This document shows positions 22,096 through 36,421 of a stretch of DNA of 64,000 bases, in pieces. Position 1 is the first letter of the stretch. Every line of letters begins with the position of its first letter. The translations under genes were made by a program, and so were the position numbers. The notes under the pieces were generated by a model that saw only the letters and a list, made by a program, of their open reading frames with translations, ran no database searches and had not been told where the DNA came from. Source of the DNA: Reticulitermes speratus (Eukaryota; Arthropoda; Insecta; Blattodea; Rhinotermitidae). The stretch spans positions 24,518,406 to 24,582,405 of the forward strand of contig JAJKFL010000004.1 of assembly GCA_021186555.1 (NCBI GenBank). Direction: 5' to 3'.

Positions 22096-24179
22096 AATTT
22101 AAAAGAAGAACGTCACACAGTGATGAAGACGAAAGAAAATGGGGCACGTAGAAGAAACCGTAACACTCAAAGCAAATGTTAACACAATACCACAGAATCA
22201 GTCCTGAGGATCAGCACAGTGTCCCTCGAGTTCTGACCTGAGCACGTAACAGATCATAGCCACGCAACGTACCCATCTGCACATGGCTGCAAGTCTGACA
22301 TTTACACTTCACACACAGCATCAGACTGTACGAGACAGAAATCACTTTGCTTCTGTCCCATCAAATATCCAGCATGTCAACAACTGTTTAATATAAAACT
22401 TATACAGTTCAATGAGGCCTATGTTATGTGTTACATAAAAGCTATTTGTATGACAAGCCTTTATTTTTAATTTTTCAATTTTAACTTTAAGAAAATTAGG
22501 AATTATATTTGAGCCGGAAACAGAAAGATTCAATTCGCCTGAAATTTTTCAGAGTAGAAATCCCAGTAAATAAATGTAAATGAAATCCGTTATTATATAA
22601 TAATTCTATAAAACACCTTCCAGAACAATTCCAATCTTCTCATAGGATGAAGATATGAGTAATAGGTTTATATAGAATGTTCTGCTAAACACGGAACCAG
22701 GTCAAAGCCGCACTGCTGAATAGCGACCGACTACCGCCCTCTCTCTGTAGTACTCAATCACGAGGTGTTGTCTGGACAATTCAATAGTTAGGCAGCTTGG
22801 GTAATCAGAGAAGGAAAAAAATAAAGGCTTTAATATAATCACGGAAACTATAGTGTAGACTTCGAGCGTCAGAAGCTGACATAACTTGGCTTTTATGTGT
22901 ATGTACATATACTAATTGCACCTATTTAACTGCCGATAGAAAGAGAAATACCATAAAAGCTTTCGTCTGTAATGCAAACCAAAAACAAAGGACTAAAATT
23001 TAGAACGACTTAAATGATTTATCAAGAGCCGAAAAATTTATCCTATTCATGAATTAGAATTGATTGTTAAATTTGTTTAAAACAGTAGCCATGTGCGTCA
23101 TACTGGCATAACAAGAATTGGCTGAAGCAAGGGTAAGGAAATTCGGGTGGCTTTTCATATAAGGAACACAGAAATGAACGAAGACTCGAAAAATGCGCTG
23201 CCGAAACTCATCAATATGCATATAACTGACGAGCACATACTTTCCATGATACATTCATACAATGGGGAAAATCGAAGCAAAACATAAAGTTCGGAAAGGA
23301 TCGCGAAGTATGAAAATTAATCTATATGAAAAGATAATAGCAACAAAAATGGGAATGGATAATCATGTCAGAAATACGAACAGACTTTCCGACAGAAGTG
23401 TAATAAACGTTAATAAGGAACAGATGTTAAATTTACGTATTTAAAGCCACTCCTTCAATGTCTATTCTGCCCCAATTATGCCTAATTTATAACTTCGTTT
23501 CCTCCTGACGTACGCTTCGTTTCTCTGATGTGTGACTTCCCCTGGAGACATGTGCCTAGAAGTTAGCTTTCTCGCAGTTTCAACGACGAACAAACACTTC
23601 CGTATCAGAAATCGAATATCGGTTTCAGACGCGATAGTATCGGCTCTCGCACAAGAAATCGACTTTGGACTAGTTACACGAGAATTCGGTTTGCAGGTTA
23701 TAAAAATGAGGCACGTTGACGCGGGTGACTCAACAGTCTGCCGAGCAGGGTTCGTGCTGACATGAATGAGACAGGCGGGATATAGCGAACGCGAGAAAAT
23801 GGGAAGGAAATTGCTGAGAGATTACAGAATGGGACACGGAGAAAGTCCGCGGGGATACATAGAGACGAAGAACAGAAAAAAGGAAATAATGCATCACACA
23901 CAAGGTGTTTCATAGAGTATTTCATGCGAACGCTGGCGCCTCTATTTCCAGAAGCCGCTAATATTGCAAATAGATTGTTCAAGACTGCAATCATTTGAAG
24001 ACTCTGTATAAATTACATAACTTAAGTAGCGAAAAATTATATGTGGTCGGTAATTTGTGCGTAGTGAGGCCTTGGTCTACTCCTGTGTGCACACATGCAT
24101 GAACACATCTAACTAATTAACTAATTAACTCTATACCTAATCAAGTAGCTCCAGGGAGCGAAATCCTTCTTGTAAAGCT
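22096..24179. other. No recognisable feature
   Basis: Frames up to 98 codons (minus, 23698-23994) have no domain that I recognise. Confidence 0.4.
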
Positions 24180-24400
24180 AACAGACCTACTTCCTCACCT
24201 AGGCATGCAATTCCCTCCATTTTATGGAACCCGAAGGTCCATTACCGCGTTTACAACAACTCGACCCTTGTCCCTACTCTGAATCACATAAATCCAGCAA
24301 TATCCTTCTAACAAAATTTTTTAAGATTTATTTTAATATTATCCTCCCACCTACGCCTGGTTTTCCAAGTGGTCGCTTTCCTCCAGTTTTTTCCCACCGA
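24180..24400 (-). pseudogene. LINE-A 3' end
   Basis: The minus strand encodes [16 protein letters not shown] (about 24380-24310), then after frame changes VNAVMDLRVP-stop (about 24250-24220), the terminal signature of the LINE-A copy at 42.4-43.0 kb. The untranslated part agrees in its first bases (aatggagggaattg). Confidence 0.7.
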
Positions 24401-27400
24401 AACTCTTACGCATCTTGCTTCTGCCCCATACGAGTGCATAAACATACACATAAGAGATCTTCGCAACAAAAAAGTAAAAGGAACAGAGGCATGTAGTCCT
24501 ACAATTAACAATTAACCTACATTAATATAACTGGCATAACCATTGCTTTGTACATTCTGATCTTACGCTTTAGTCTACTAATTCTAAAACCATTAAAGAT
24601 TTAAGTTTCTGAACTTTTTATAAAAGTTGGTGTGCCGGTATCAAAAGGTACATTAAAGTTATCCTAAACACATCAAAGCACATCAAACTTCGGGAGACGA
24701 GAAGCATTAAGAAACTTATAACAAAGTTCACTTCTACTGCTGTCTAAATTGTAATGAACTGCCACTTGGTGTTCCAGTGGTGACAGCATTTCAACGCTCA
24801 GTACTACACTGGATTGACATTAGCATAGCTAAAAAGCACTTTTCAAAACAAGAAAACGTTTTTTCTCTTTTGTCAGTTCTAAGCAAATTCCTTAATGCGT
24901 AGGCCAATGTAACAAATAAACTGTAACAATTTAAGTTAAAGAACGACAGTATTTCTGATTCACTTCCTCTACAATCCTTACAAGTTTTCAAAACAATCCT
25001 AAAATTCCTGAGATTTCACAAATACCTTTTAGATTTATTCGCTTTGATTGAATAATTGTTATACTTGGGACAACTAACACCTGCTGACTACAGAGTTATA
25101 TCAGTTTTAGAATCACATTACTGCATTTCAACTGCCGGTTGGCTCAAGAAAAAGTAAAAAATATTAGACAAGAAAATATCCCACCAAAGGCGCACTCAGA
25201 TAACGTCAATCGAATTGATATATTAAGCAGTGACATATATTTACAGTGACTGAGAAAAAAAGTATATAATTAATTAGATAAAAACGATACTTTGAAATCG
25301 TCGCGCTGGATAATCTTCAGAATAAGATTAAATTTAAAATACTGCGTTCCGAAAGAATATAAGAGCTATGCTTCAATGTTTCTTACTGGGGTTTATTAAA
25401 CTTTGGCAAGTCAGTTCATAGTATTTCGAAATAAGAATTCGAGTACTGAAAACAAACGTACTGTGGTGTCGATATAAGGCTAATACTGAGCAACGTAATT
25501 ATATATCATAGGAAAATAAAGATAAAACAAAAGATGTAGGTTAGGAAGAGACTTCAGAGAAGGACGATGGCAAAGAAAGAGACAATCTTAACACGGGGTA
25601 TCCCGTTAAGATGTGCTATTAATATTCACGTATTAAAAGGCAGTAAACACCGCCACTGAAAATCGGTCAAACATAACTGTCAAAATTTGTGTCTGGCCGC
25701 CATTTAATATCTGAAATAAAGACAGAGGCTTTTCGATAAAGCTGCATATACAATGTAATTTAACCCCAAATTCATAAACATTTATTAAGAGGACAGGATA
25801 AGATAAAATGAGAGATTTCAGATAAAAGGAACTTGGAAGAAAAGTAACGCGTAATATCTACTTTGTTGCACAGTTTTCCTTCATGTCCCATCTGACAGAA
25901 AGAAATAGAGAAGAGAAGAAGAAACAAGGGGATAATATTGGTACAAACAGAGAGACATTTGTAATGGAAGTAATTTGTCTTTCTTTTCCTCACGTGTATC
26001 ATATCCTGCTTCGTTTCTCTCATTTCCTGTTAATTTCATCAAGTTTACTGGGCCATACAAGTCCACAATAAGCGATAAAATGCATCTGTTTACCACACAC
26101 TGAACACGTAAGTCTTTTCACACATTGTTCCATTAGCCACCACTTTGTTTTGATCGATTCTGAGACCCATTCAGTCTCCTATCCTATGGATACCGGGATA
26201 TTTGTCCTCAAAACTGAAACGGCAGAAACGTGAAACTGAGGACTCACTTTCATCTAGTGCCGAGGTTAAGGGTGAATCCACAATGATGGAGCGAAAGTGG
26301 TCGAATCAGCTCCAAGACCTGCAGACGTTCCTAGATCACATTATTACATCAACCCACACCAATGGAATGAAAGAAGATGCCTGCTTGGAACCGGTCGGAG
26401 CAGCAACAAAGACGACTGGTTCTGTCTGCTCTTAAGTGCCTACTTCAGTTCACTTGCAAATGGATTGCGACGCAGAAACTGTTCTTGTGACTCTAGAGGA
26501 ACGGACAGCATATGATTACACAGTGCAAGAACTCGAGCACCCGAGAAATTATTGATCAACTGGGGAATGAAATGGCCGCATTTCAAAATAAAAACGGATG
26601 CTTAATATTTCTCCCTGCAATATGATAGTGTACAAAAGGTTTTCATAGGGGAAAAAAACTGATTCCAATGGCGTTTGATGTTGCTGTAACTGTATCAAAT
26701 TCACGTTAATCATAACTTTCTACATTAAAGTTTCAATTTTCTCCCATTCGTACGTACGTTTTTCTAGGTAACTTGGCCTACGGGGAAATTACATTTTAAA
26801 TGATGTTTGCGGGCATTACGAATGTTGGTTGATGATATTCTGTAGCTTTAGGAAAACAGAAAACTCTACCAACATTTGCAGTTTCTATGTGAAAGTGTCC
26901 TAAATATTAGTACCACATTATTCAACAAACTCAAACCTTCTTTGAACGGGTACTTAGTTTGCATTTCAATATAAACTGAAGACAGGATATCGCAAGTGAC
27001 ATTACAAGTTTCTGGAACTATTTCATACACGTCCACGTTTTTCAGTATTAGGTCACACATTCACATGTGTGCGGACCGCAAGAATATTTTACTGATAATA
27101 GTGAAGCGTAGGATTTATCAGCTATTTAAAGGTGCCATATTAGTACTGTAATACAGAAGTGGTAAACAAGTGTTCAGAACATACCGGCCTAATAGCTGTG
27201 TGCTAAGTAATTAATAAAAAAGATTTTCTGCTAAAAGATTTAAGACGGGCCTCACCTTGGGGTTAAGGGGGTCGCATGCTAGAAGTCACAATCTTAGAAG
27301 CTTGGTGCACCTGGTCTTTGTACTGGTGTTACCGGAAGCATTCATCAGTTGCTAGGAACCAGGAGAACAGGAATTTATGACTTAGTGTAAATTCAGAAGT

Positions 27401-28075
27401 CTGACGCCATTTCAAAACCTTTAATTATTTTGAACAACGTCAAATTTCCTAGACATATTTATCACACTTTAATTTGTAATACATATATATACATACATAT
27501 TCGTATACATAAAAATATCTAATAATAAAGTGTAAATATTGTGAGTGGGGCAGTGCAAAATCATTTCGGCTTCCGTTCGCAATTCTTACGCTGGTTTTAT
27601 GTGATCTGAAGCACACTCCATCTGCTTCGGAATATGAAAGGAAAAGTGTGTTTCTGACTGGTGTATTATTATTGTTAAATATCTTTACGAATCAAAACCG
27701 AAAAACTGTGAATACTACTTATAGACGAGTGACAACCAGACGGAGTGCAGAAACTTACTGAAAGCCAAGACAATGTAGACACAGTTTCACACCCATACAG
27801 AACAATATGCAAAATTATAGTTCTCTGCATTGTGATCGTAAAGTTCTTAGCGGGCAGACTTGAAGCCAAAAATATGAAATGAATCGTTGCAATCGTTCCC
27901 CGAATTAATTCCCTATATTAGATATACCGCCGATATTTTAAAACACACAAACATAATATCTCTGCAAACACAAGGCCAATTGGTGTGAAACGGAACGCCT
28001 GTAATCCACCGCGGTTAACCGTATGGTTCCTATTTCTCGACCGATTTGGTAGAATTTCAGTCTCTTCTTCAGGAT
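24401..28075. other. No recognisable feature apart from a scrap of SINE D
   Basis: At 26250-26275 the phrase tcatctagtgccgaggttaa matches the 3' half of SINE family D (compare 47255 and 62836), too short to annotate further. Open frames near 25.8-26.5 kb overlap in both strands and have no motif. Confidence 0.4.
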
Positions 28076-28094
28076 TATCCCACCTTTTCTCCTG

Positions 28095-28187
28095 TGTGTG
28101 CGTGCGTGCGTGTGTGTGTAGGCCTACGTACATATATGTTCGTATGTATATATAAATATAATAATAATAATAATAATAATAATAACC
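28095..28187 (+). repeat. Microsatellites (TG)n / (TGCG)n and (AAT)n
   Basis: tgtgtgtgcgtgcgtgcgtg followed by TG repeats, then about nine AAT/ATA trinucleotides at 28158-28185. The AAT run is the A-rich 3' end of the adjacent minus-strand SINE. Confidence 0.85.
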
Positions 28188-28514
28188 ATGGCTCAACAGC
28201 CCTATATGGGCTCGGGCCTCCTCTTTCCGAGGTTACTGGGTCGTGACTGGCCAACTGGCCGCGCTGCTGTTCTATCGATCCTGATGTGACCGCCAGAGCC
28301 ATCTGGCAGGCAGTCAGGAGACTTGGGTGAGAAATTGGGGTTGAATTCATGCCCGTAAGGTTCTTTTACATGCCGTAAATCTACGACATGGGACAGACGG
28401 CTTTACTTCCCCTCCGAAGGAAGTGGTGCTCCGGATTTTTATCACCCTTAAAAATCCATCGACTTCGGTCGGGTCCAGTGGCGAGCACGCTAACCACTAG
28501 TCCACCGAGGTCGA
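28188..28514 (-). mobile_element. tRNA-derived SINE, family C
   Basis: The minus-strand head is gtcgacctcggtggactagt followed by ggttagcgtgctcgccactg; the A box is TGGACTAGTGG-like and the B-box region is degenerate (ggacccgaccgaag). The body includes ccgtctgtcccatgtcgtag and ccaatttctcacccaagtct; the left end is ccatggttatt next to (AAT)n. It is the only copy in this window. The flanks ataaatataata / atacaaataata may be a diverged duplication. Confidence 0.75.
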
Positions 28515-30099
28515 CATACAAATAATATACTCATATTAATATTTCAGTTCCATATCTCGTGACATATTAAATATCAAAGGAACAACACTTGGGAGGCAAT
28601 CTTTGAATTCATGTCAGGCATAAAATCCCTTACTGCGGCGTACGGCTTAGTTCCGCTTGTGGGGATCTGGGTTGAACCATTGAGCTGTACTCCGCGTTGG
28701 GAAATTCAATAGAAATGCTTCAACTTGGAAATGGCGGCAATGCAGATGACGGAGTGTCTCAGTGGTAAAAGTTATTTCTCTCTGACAACAAGGAAGTTTC
28801 TTCAATAAATAAATAAAGTGTAGTATAAAGCGAAGTTGCTTCAGGTTACGGCAACAATTCTTTGTCTGTTATCCTCTTAAGTGACAGATAAAAAGTAGCG
28901 TAAAGCAAGAAACAAAAATAGACACTGATTTAATACAATTGACACATCAAAAGACTACAGTATGTGGTACTAAACAGCCTTCATATAACTTACACCGAAT
29001 GATTCTTATATTTAATTTATACACTAATAATTTCGTAGAAGTAGCATACCGTAAAAGTCCTACAATCCTGGTGCGGTTTCTCAGTTATTGCCCCCAGATT
29101 TACAATTCGTGAATGCTAGCTTTGATGTTCCTTTATAAATAACACTAAACATTATATAAGGGAAAATCGTGATAAGTGCGACAAGGCAGTATTTAAATGT
29201 ATTTCCTCTTCTTAAAAACCCATCATGGTTGAAATCATGTAAACCAAACCAAACAGTAATAAGACAAATTCTTCCCTTCTGCAAACAAGTTAAATTAGCA
29301 AGAAACCAAATATTTGCTCTCCGCGAATATTTATTCAAATAGACGAGAAGTCAAAACTAACCCACCCAATGAAATATTTCATAACCGATGTTAAAGCCTC
29401 ACTCTCCACTGTTACAATATATAATATATATGTAGAGTTGCACATGCCTTATGCATTTTATTTAATAAAATGTAATTTTCGAAGTCGTAATTCAATAGGG
29501 CACTACATAAAATAATAAAACAGATTTCCTCTCAATGAAGTCGAAACCTTCTTATTATTACCGCGTATCATTTTTAATTGTTCTAAAATTAACTCACAGC
29601 GTCCCTTCACTCTAGTTGTCTGTAAAACAGCAAAACCTGCGGAAAAGATGATTACAACATTCTGCAGGTAATATACACTAAAAGGATTATCAGAGTAATA
29701 ACTCTACTCTTTTGAAACCTAGAGAAAGAACGCAGAATGGAGAGATCGCCGAAGTTGGCAGCACGAGAAATACAGCATAAACAGAAGTAGAATGTTTCCA
29801 GATACAGACAGAAAGGAAAATTCTTTGGATGAGAGTGGATGAAGAGGATTGATAAGCCTGAAGAATCTTGACGGTTAAAGAACAAAAAAATTCTACATAA
29901 AAGTGGCGTATTACATTTCTGTACCCAAATGAAATCGTTATGTTTGAAGAATTAAGATTAAATTCTTACGGTACGTGCTACCATGAAGTCTTGTTGCCTC
30001 CATCGACAGAATATTATTTCCATTCTGAGGAAGAAGTCAGAATGTCTCTCCGAAACCGGCAACCGCCTATGAAAATCATAATCTGAATTTTCACCTCAC
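28515..30099. other. No recognisable feature
   Basis: At about 30030-30056 ctgaggaagaagtcagaatg, then tctctccGAAACCGG, is a decayed hairpin-type motif. The rest is featureless. Confidence 0.35.
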
Positions 30100-30114
30100 T
30101 AAAAATCTCAAATT

Positions 30115-30350
30115 TCACGCGTGACTTCAGGCTTCCGCCGCTATGTAGACGAGATCTGCGCTTTTCAGGGACATTACGCAGCGTTGAGTGGTAGTTCTGT
30201 ACCGACGTTTCGGAACAACCTATCGGTCCCATTTTGAAGGATCAAGAAGACTTCTTGAGCCTTGAAGATAAGTGATAGGTTGTCCCGAAACGTCGGAACA
30301 AAACTACCACTGAACGCTACGTAATATCCCAGAAGAGTGCAGATCTGAAA
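30115..30350 (-). mobile_element. Palindromic element, family G (copy 1)
   Basis: 200-bp hairpin with both ends reading agatctgc. Left arm: cttttcagggacattacg, accgacgtttcgg and aacaacctatcggtcccat. Right arm: gataggttgtcccgaaac, gtcgg and gtaatatcccagaagagtgc. A one-sided flank cttcaggcttccgccgctat (here on the left) also follows copies 2 and 3 in reverse. No coding capacity. Confidence 0.8.
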
Positions 30351-31629
30351 TTTCATGTACACGCATTCTCTTAAATTGGTTCAGTTGGAAGATTTACAGG
30401 AGAGTACGACAACCGAGGGAAGGAATATTTTATGGATCCCTGTGACAGCCATCGCACCGTCATTTCAGAGACGCTCTGTCAGTATATCTAGCGGTTCACC
30501 TCACAGCTCGACAGCTATATAGTACTCCTACATGCGCCGCGTTGAAGCACTGAAGGCTGGATTATGTTCAAGGATTTCTTTCAAGGGGAAATACCGACTG
30601 AGCTCCGTTTACTCTACGTTGTAGAACTTACATAGGAATTACAATTATGGACAGTCAGGTCTGTGATAACTCCTACTGTAGTGATATTCTACAGATCTGT
30701 GTCAATGGTTAATTTATTAAATCAGTGTTGGGTGGATCGCTCTCCATTGTCTGGGGTATACTTGGTTTAATATATACGACGTTCCAGAAGCTTACGCTAC
30801 CATAACTTCATGTCACTAGATGTTACTGTACTGATAAATATTTTTTATTGTTTTTATTCTTATCCTAGACATTACTGGCAGTGTATGACCAACCTCAGGA
30901 TATGTAAAATACTAAAGTTACATGCTAACTATATATGTATAAGGACACTGTGTCTCAAACAATGTATAATGTTCAACATAAATAAGGTGTTCTGTCACTA
31001 AGCAAAAACTTCTGGCCACTCTATACCTCCTTCCCTTGTTATCCCGTAACGGAGTTTGGATGCGCCTCCGTCCGTTTTATACACTGTCCTTAACATCTCT
31101 CTGTAAGGCTTATATAATAACATTACGTAGTTAAAAGGATCGCCCGTGAATGTTCCTTTGCCCTATCACATTCGACAATTTTCGTATCGATTTTTTGTTT
31201 AGATTCCATCTGGGAGCATAGAAGGCCATAAGGACAGTTATATACAGGAAAGAACCCTTCCTGTCATCGTTTCATAACAAATAAAGTGAAAGTATCGACC
31301 TACAGTATGTGAGACACAGAGCGACACGCGAATCAAAATAATTTAATAAAACGCATCTCAGTACACACTTTATCTCTAATTTTATTTCACTCATTTTACT
31401 AATTACTTATTTAATTAAATATAATACAATTTAAATGCCACCAAATGCAAAAATATTTGTTCCTTCAGTAGCGTTTAAATTGTATCATATTTACTTTCTT
31501 TCTGAACAGAAAAATTGAAAATTTTTGTTTTAGTTTATCTGAGTTAAAATCAAGGAACATGAAATGGGCATGGAGTGTAGCGCTTATGGGATAAATTAGA
31601 AATGAATACAACATTTTAGTCAGAAGATC
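30351..31629. other. No recognisable feature
   Basis: No signal recognised. Confidence 0.4.
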
Positions 31630-31700
31630 TCAAGGGTAAAATCTCCTTGGAAGCCCTCGACTTATACAAAGATAATATTAAAATAAATCTTATAAATAAA
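31630..31700 (+). pseudogene. LINE-A fragment
   Basis: gggtaaaatctccttggaag, then ctcgacttatacaaagataa and tattaaaataaatctt align base by base with the segment encoding [20 protein letters not shown] at 42.85 kb. The last 21 bases also equal the reverse of 24321-24341. Confidence 0.5.
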
Positions 31701-34126
31701 AAGTGCGACAATGGAAATGAGTGATGGTGTTCTCGGAACACCTTTGGTCCAATAAAGAATAAGGGAATTTCCTGGCACACTAAAAGACTATTATATTCTG
31801 GAAAATAATCCCTTTTCCTCCAAAGAGTACAGGTACTTAAATGAATCTAAAATATAAATTAATAACAGTAGAGGGTACAAAGCAGTTTAATTCATGCGGA
31901 CAGGTGTTAACTACACAATGTATAATAATTTGTTAAAAGAACAGGCCATGCAATTAATATTAAGACATTAAAGTTCCTAGCATTTGGTGTGTCACCAGTG
32001 AGATAAATCCGGTTACTGCTCTTCATCACACACAGCCCATTACAATCTATGCCTTAAGAAGCAGAGAGCTTAACGAAAGTGGAAAATGTAGAATATTTTT
32101 CCCCATGAAAAGCTATTCTCATTGAATTTCGATATAAAAGCCCCCTTGTTCCTTGTAAACAACTCGTACCTTTTGTAGCCATCGGCTTTAACACGGCTTT
32201 GTGTAAACTCATTTCCACAATTTTCTATCGCTTCACGTTGTGAACCAGCAACACTTGCCCTAACGACGGCAAGTTTTCGATCGATAAAATATCATACACC
32301 GAGGCGTAAGTGCGTTAGAATTTTGTGGTCGTCAGCTGTGGCAAAACAAGCTGTTCAGTATTATATTTACGTAATATAAGGTTTTAATTCATTCCAGTTA
32401 TGTGGTTTTATGGGAAATTTAAACTTTTAACACTTAACACCCAAAAGTAATGTCTGTGGCCTATGTTTAGAGACGTGTCCAGGACGAAAACATGAATGCT
32501 AGCCCACAGTTATAATATTTCTTCCGTGATATATTAATGTTCGCGTCACCTACGTACGTAATATTTAATGATAGTTGTTTTTAGCAACTATGCGAAAGCG
32601 CCTAAAAAAGGGTAAATGCTGTATATTATTGAAAGGAAGTTGATGTGCTTCTGCAAATATTTTGCATTAATCCTTTGAGAATTGATATTCGTATTTATTT
32701 TATACGAAAATTAATTACCTAATTCACACTGAATATATCCCATGTACATTGAAGGATCAGGCGGTTAACGGTGCTCAGGTAAATGATGTGTACTGGGAGA
32801 ATATTACGAAAAAAATACATACATGTTGTACACAAAATGCAGGGTTTCTTATTGTTAGAGCAGGTGCCCCGTATAGCTGCCATTGTGCTTTAAAAAGCCA
32901 AAACGTTTTACTATTTATTACGTATATGTCATAATGTTTATTATTTTCGAATAAAGGTTCCGTTTCTAGGTGGCGAGCTGTACTGCCACGATTTGAAAAT
33001 CCTCTCTCCACTTTCAAGATGATGTGTCTACACAATGTCTCCTGCCCGGCTTACGTAAGACACTGGTCCGCAGGTCGGCTGGAGCCACTGACTAGCTATT
33101 TGTCCTTGAAGATAGAGAAGAGAAGAGAAAGGTCTCGAAATTCTGAAACACAGCCCATTTAAATGGCGCCATTGTTGAAAAACAGGATCCACATTAATAC
33201 TGAACCGATTGAAGGGGCCTGAGAACCTCCATGACTTTTAGGCTCAGTATATACCAACAAGGCATTATTACTGCACACATTTTAGGGTTCAGGAAAACCA
33301 AAATTTATTCTCAAGAGTTGTTAAAATCCTGCGTTACATCTACAGCAGGAATATGGGATAATTGTTATAGACTTCACAGAACATAAATTTAAAAAATGCT
33401 CGCCGGAAAACCTGAAATGAAGGTACCAATTGTAAGGTGAATCCATAGAGAGGAAAATTCTATAGAAATAAATATGAGATAATATGATTTGAGGAGGTGT
33501 GTATTGAATTTGACTAATTTAAAATAAAGTCCAATTTTGGAATTTTATAATTATGATAATGAAACTTCTGGTTTCATAGGATAAGTAAAATTTCTTCACC
33601 GGCTGAGCTGATATCAACTTCTGAAGGGCTGTGCTTTATGGTGTTAGGTAAACCATGTTTATGGCCACTGTTACTTAAGTAATGCAAACACTGAACCGCT
33701 TGAAATGCGAGCAAGCATGTACAACGAAGAAGAAAAGGGAGAAAATGTTTAATTCCATGCTCTAGTTCATGAGACCGAGTTAACTGACTTTCTATGTCAC
33801 GAAAATGTCTAGGAAAATAGCTGGTTGTAAAGGGGAATGTAAAGTTCAATAGTGGGTTGCGAAACAATGAATGGAGGAGTACCAGCAAGAACATAACTTA
33901 TATAACTAGCGTGATCACCACGGAGTATATTCTGTTTACCCACACGTTTCGCACAGAAGGCTTACATAAATGCAGGATTTGTGTTTTCAGACTAAAATAA
34001 ATCAACAATATTCAAAATTTAGCTAAACAAAACATGATGAATCAATAAAATATCAAACGAAATCGGTCACAGTTCATCTCAAACTGTATCCCTTATATAC
34101 GTCTCAATAGGGTTGAGACACGCACT
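31701..34126. other. No recognisable feature apart from one weak hairpin motif
   Basis: At 33105-33140 the plus strand reads cTTGAAGAT, AGAGA, purine loop, TCTC, GAAAT, a decayed hammerhead-like motif. A 106-codon minus-strand frame at 33574-33894 has no motif. Confidence 0.35.
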
Positions 34127-34375
34127 GCCAGCCGGTATAGCTCAGTCTGTATATGTTGAGGGTACAAGGCAGAGAACTGAGGTGTCGTGTTTCGATTTAC
34201 TGCTGAGGAAGAGCATTTCTCTTGTTCATCGCATCCAGACCGGTTCTAGGGCCCACTCAACCTACAACCCAATGGCTGTCGGAGCTCTTTTTCCGCGGAT
34301 AAGGTGGCCGGACCGTGAAGCTGGCCACTCCTTTCTAACATCGAGTTTCAGGGACGGTCATAATACCCCTTAAGT
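34127..34375 (+). mobile_element. tRNA-derived SINE, family D (diverged)
   Basis: Starts ccggtatagctcagtctgta (A-box-like). The body shares cgcatccagaccggttctag and ggcccactcaacctacaa with 47089-47351 (tccagaccggccctggggcc, cactcagcttcctataca), then ccgcggataaggtggccgga. The B box is decayed (tgtttcgatttac). Confidence 0.6.
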
Positions 34376-34639
34376 TTCCAATATGACTTCATGGCACGAT
34401 CATTAATTGAAACCAGGAGCAAAACTGCCCGCAGGTTTCAAAATTCGTGGTAGCCTCAGAGCGATCTCATGTAAAGCAACATAAAATATACGGAAATGGT
34501 TGACGAAAAACGCATGAACTGATATAAAGCAAAGTAACGGTAAAATTGCCCCTACGCAAACTGCATAGGCATATGATCATTATTACTCAAAGCTAGGCAA
34601 CAGATGCAGGTAAATGGCGTGCTTCGTTACCGGGCAGCT

Positions 34640-34818
34640 TTATACCCGTGAAAAGCCCGCGCTAGCCATAGAATAGGAAGCTTGTGTGGCCTCGAAGCAG
34701 GTGTAAATTTTCTGGAATAGTGAAAAATCCCTTGCCGGGACCGAAAATCAGTCCAGTGTTACTCGATCATCAAACCATTATCCTAGTCACTGTGCTGATT
34801 ACGCTGTCCCGGCTCCGT
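34640..34818 (-). mobile_element. SINE fragment, family F
   Basis: The minus strand starts ggagccgggacagcgtaatc, then agcacagtgactaggata, matching the head of the element at 7573-7906 (ggagccggggtaacgtagtc, gggatagtgac). The B box is decayed. Confidence 0.55.
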
Positions 34819-36017
34819 GATTGCAAGAAAACCAAGTGAAGTTCATTGCGAAAGGAAATAAAGAATCGCCCACGGCCAACTCTTTGTGATAATCACTGTA
34901 TGACAAGCCGAACTTCAGCGTCTATAGTCTCAAAATGAAGTCCCGAAATTCTCAATAGAAACAGCAACAGGACCAGACCTCGAAAAAAAATTTCTTATCG
35001 ATAGACACCACTATTTATTTTTTCGATAAAATATAGTTCCATACTATTACCATATGAAGTAATATGTAGATAATATGCTGACAGAAGTTCAAGACAACCA
35101 CAAACGCACTTCCTGTGTCGCATATTTGTGTACGAGCTAATAAGAAAGCATCTTTTATGCTCATAATTGAATAATAACAAAAGAACATATATTCATTGTC
35201 CAAGTGTTTCCCTGTATATACAAGGCACTCAATCTGAGTTTCCCACTTATAAAGAAAGAGAAAAACACGCTTTAACACGTAACAATACAAGAGCATGTTG
35301 AGTTATTGGTTCGTAGTTGATTGTATGAACTTAAATAAGCCATTTAATTATATTTCATGTTAAATAAACTCGCTAGTTTAATTGTTAACAAAGTGAATGA
35401 GCAAGAGAAAACCTAAGCAAAGCTCTCTTCAACGTGTCACAGAGGCTCTTGATTCAAAATCGTAATTAATTTTCTTGGAAAGGCGACAGAAACTCTGTAT
35501 GACATGTTGTCTCTGCTGCGGAAACCTTAGCTGCGATAATGAATGGTTTTGACAACCAAGGCAACCATTCGTCAAATGTATCTGCCTGCATACTAGCTGG
35601 AAACTTCGTTTCATTTTTATTATGAGTCTTGAAAAAACGAAAGGTTTCCGTTATATCTTTCACTTCTCTAAAAGTCACTACGCATAATATTCTCACTTTC
35701 ACCCTCCATTTCTCTCCGCCTTGCTAATGCCAAAGATAATCATGTCCACTGCAGCCGTTTAATGCATTACGCCATCACCGTGGCGCCATGAATTTAAATA
35801 ACAGAACAAGGGATAATGAGCAACATTATCATAATAAACAAACAATGTAATTCCTTCAGTTTAGTAAAAACTTGTGTAAAGAGAGTGCGCTTTCGTTATC
35901 TCATTGAAAACAGTTCTAAAATTAAGTAAGTTTAATATGTAACAGGAAGTTTGTTTATTGCGTACGCTTCAAAATGAGTGTGAGGTCTATATGATTAGCT
36001 AATACCAACAAATGCAT
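34819..36017. other. No recognisable feature
   Basis: Frames near 35.0-35.7 kb are A+T-rich and without motif. Confidence 0.4.
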
Positions 36018-36108
36018 GTGCCGAGGTTAAGGAAAGAGTAGAGCTATACCTCTACTCACCCTCTGGGCCTTCATGGCCTGTTCTAGGGAGAACTTTACCT
36101 TTACCTTA
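36018..36108 (+). mobile_element. SINE family D, 3' fragment
   Basis: gtgccgaggttaaggaaaga, then gctatacctctactcaccct, ctgggccttcatggcctgtt and ctagggagaactttaccttt, the same 3' end as 47251-47351. The 5' part is missing. Confidence 0.65.
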
Positions 36109-36421
36109 TTGAACGCTGATTGTTCTAGTTACGATTACGTTTACAATTCATATATTCGTTAAAGGCAAGGTGCAGACGTTTGTCAAATGTCCAACCCACT
36201 ACGGACCTTATCACCAAAGTACAAGCTTTCCTTTTATGCACACTACCGAACTATTTCACTGTGCTCACAATTCGACAGATGCTTTAAAATATGTAGGCAC
36301 TGAAACTTTCTCACAGACTTTTACAATGTCAAATTTACGAACAATTATTAATATTGCATTTGTTTTTAAACCCAAAGGATTGTGCTTATTGCAATTAGCA
36401 TTACAGCAAAGTACCACAGAA

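Noticed and set aside
28640..28790. tRNA-like head (gtgtctcagtggtaaaag)
   Set aside because: A-box-like only; no B box at proper spacing.
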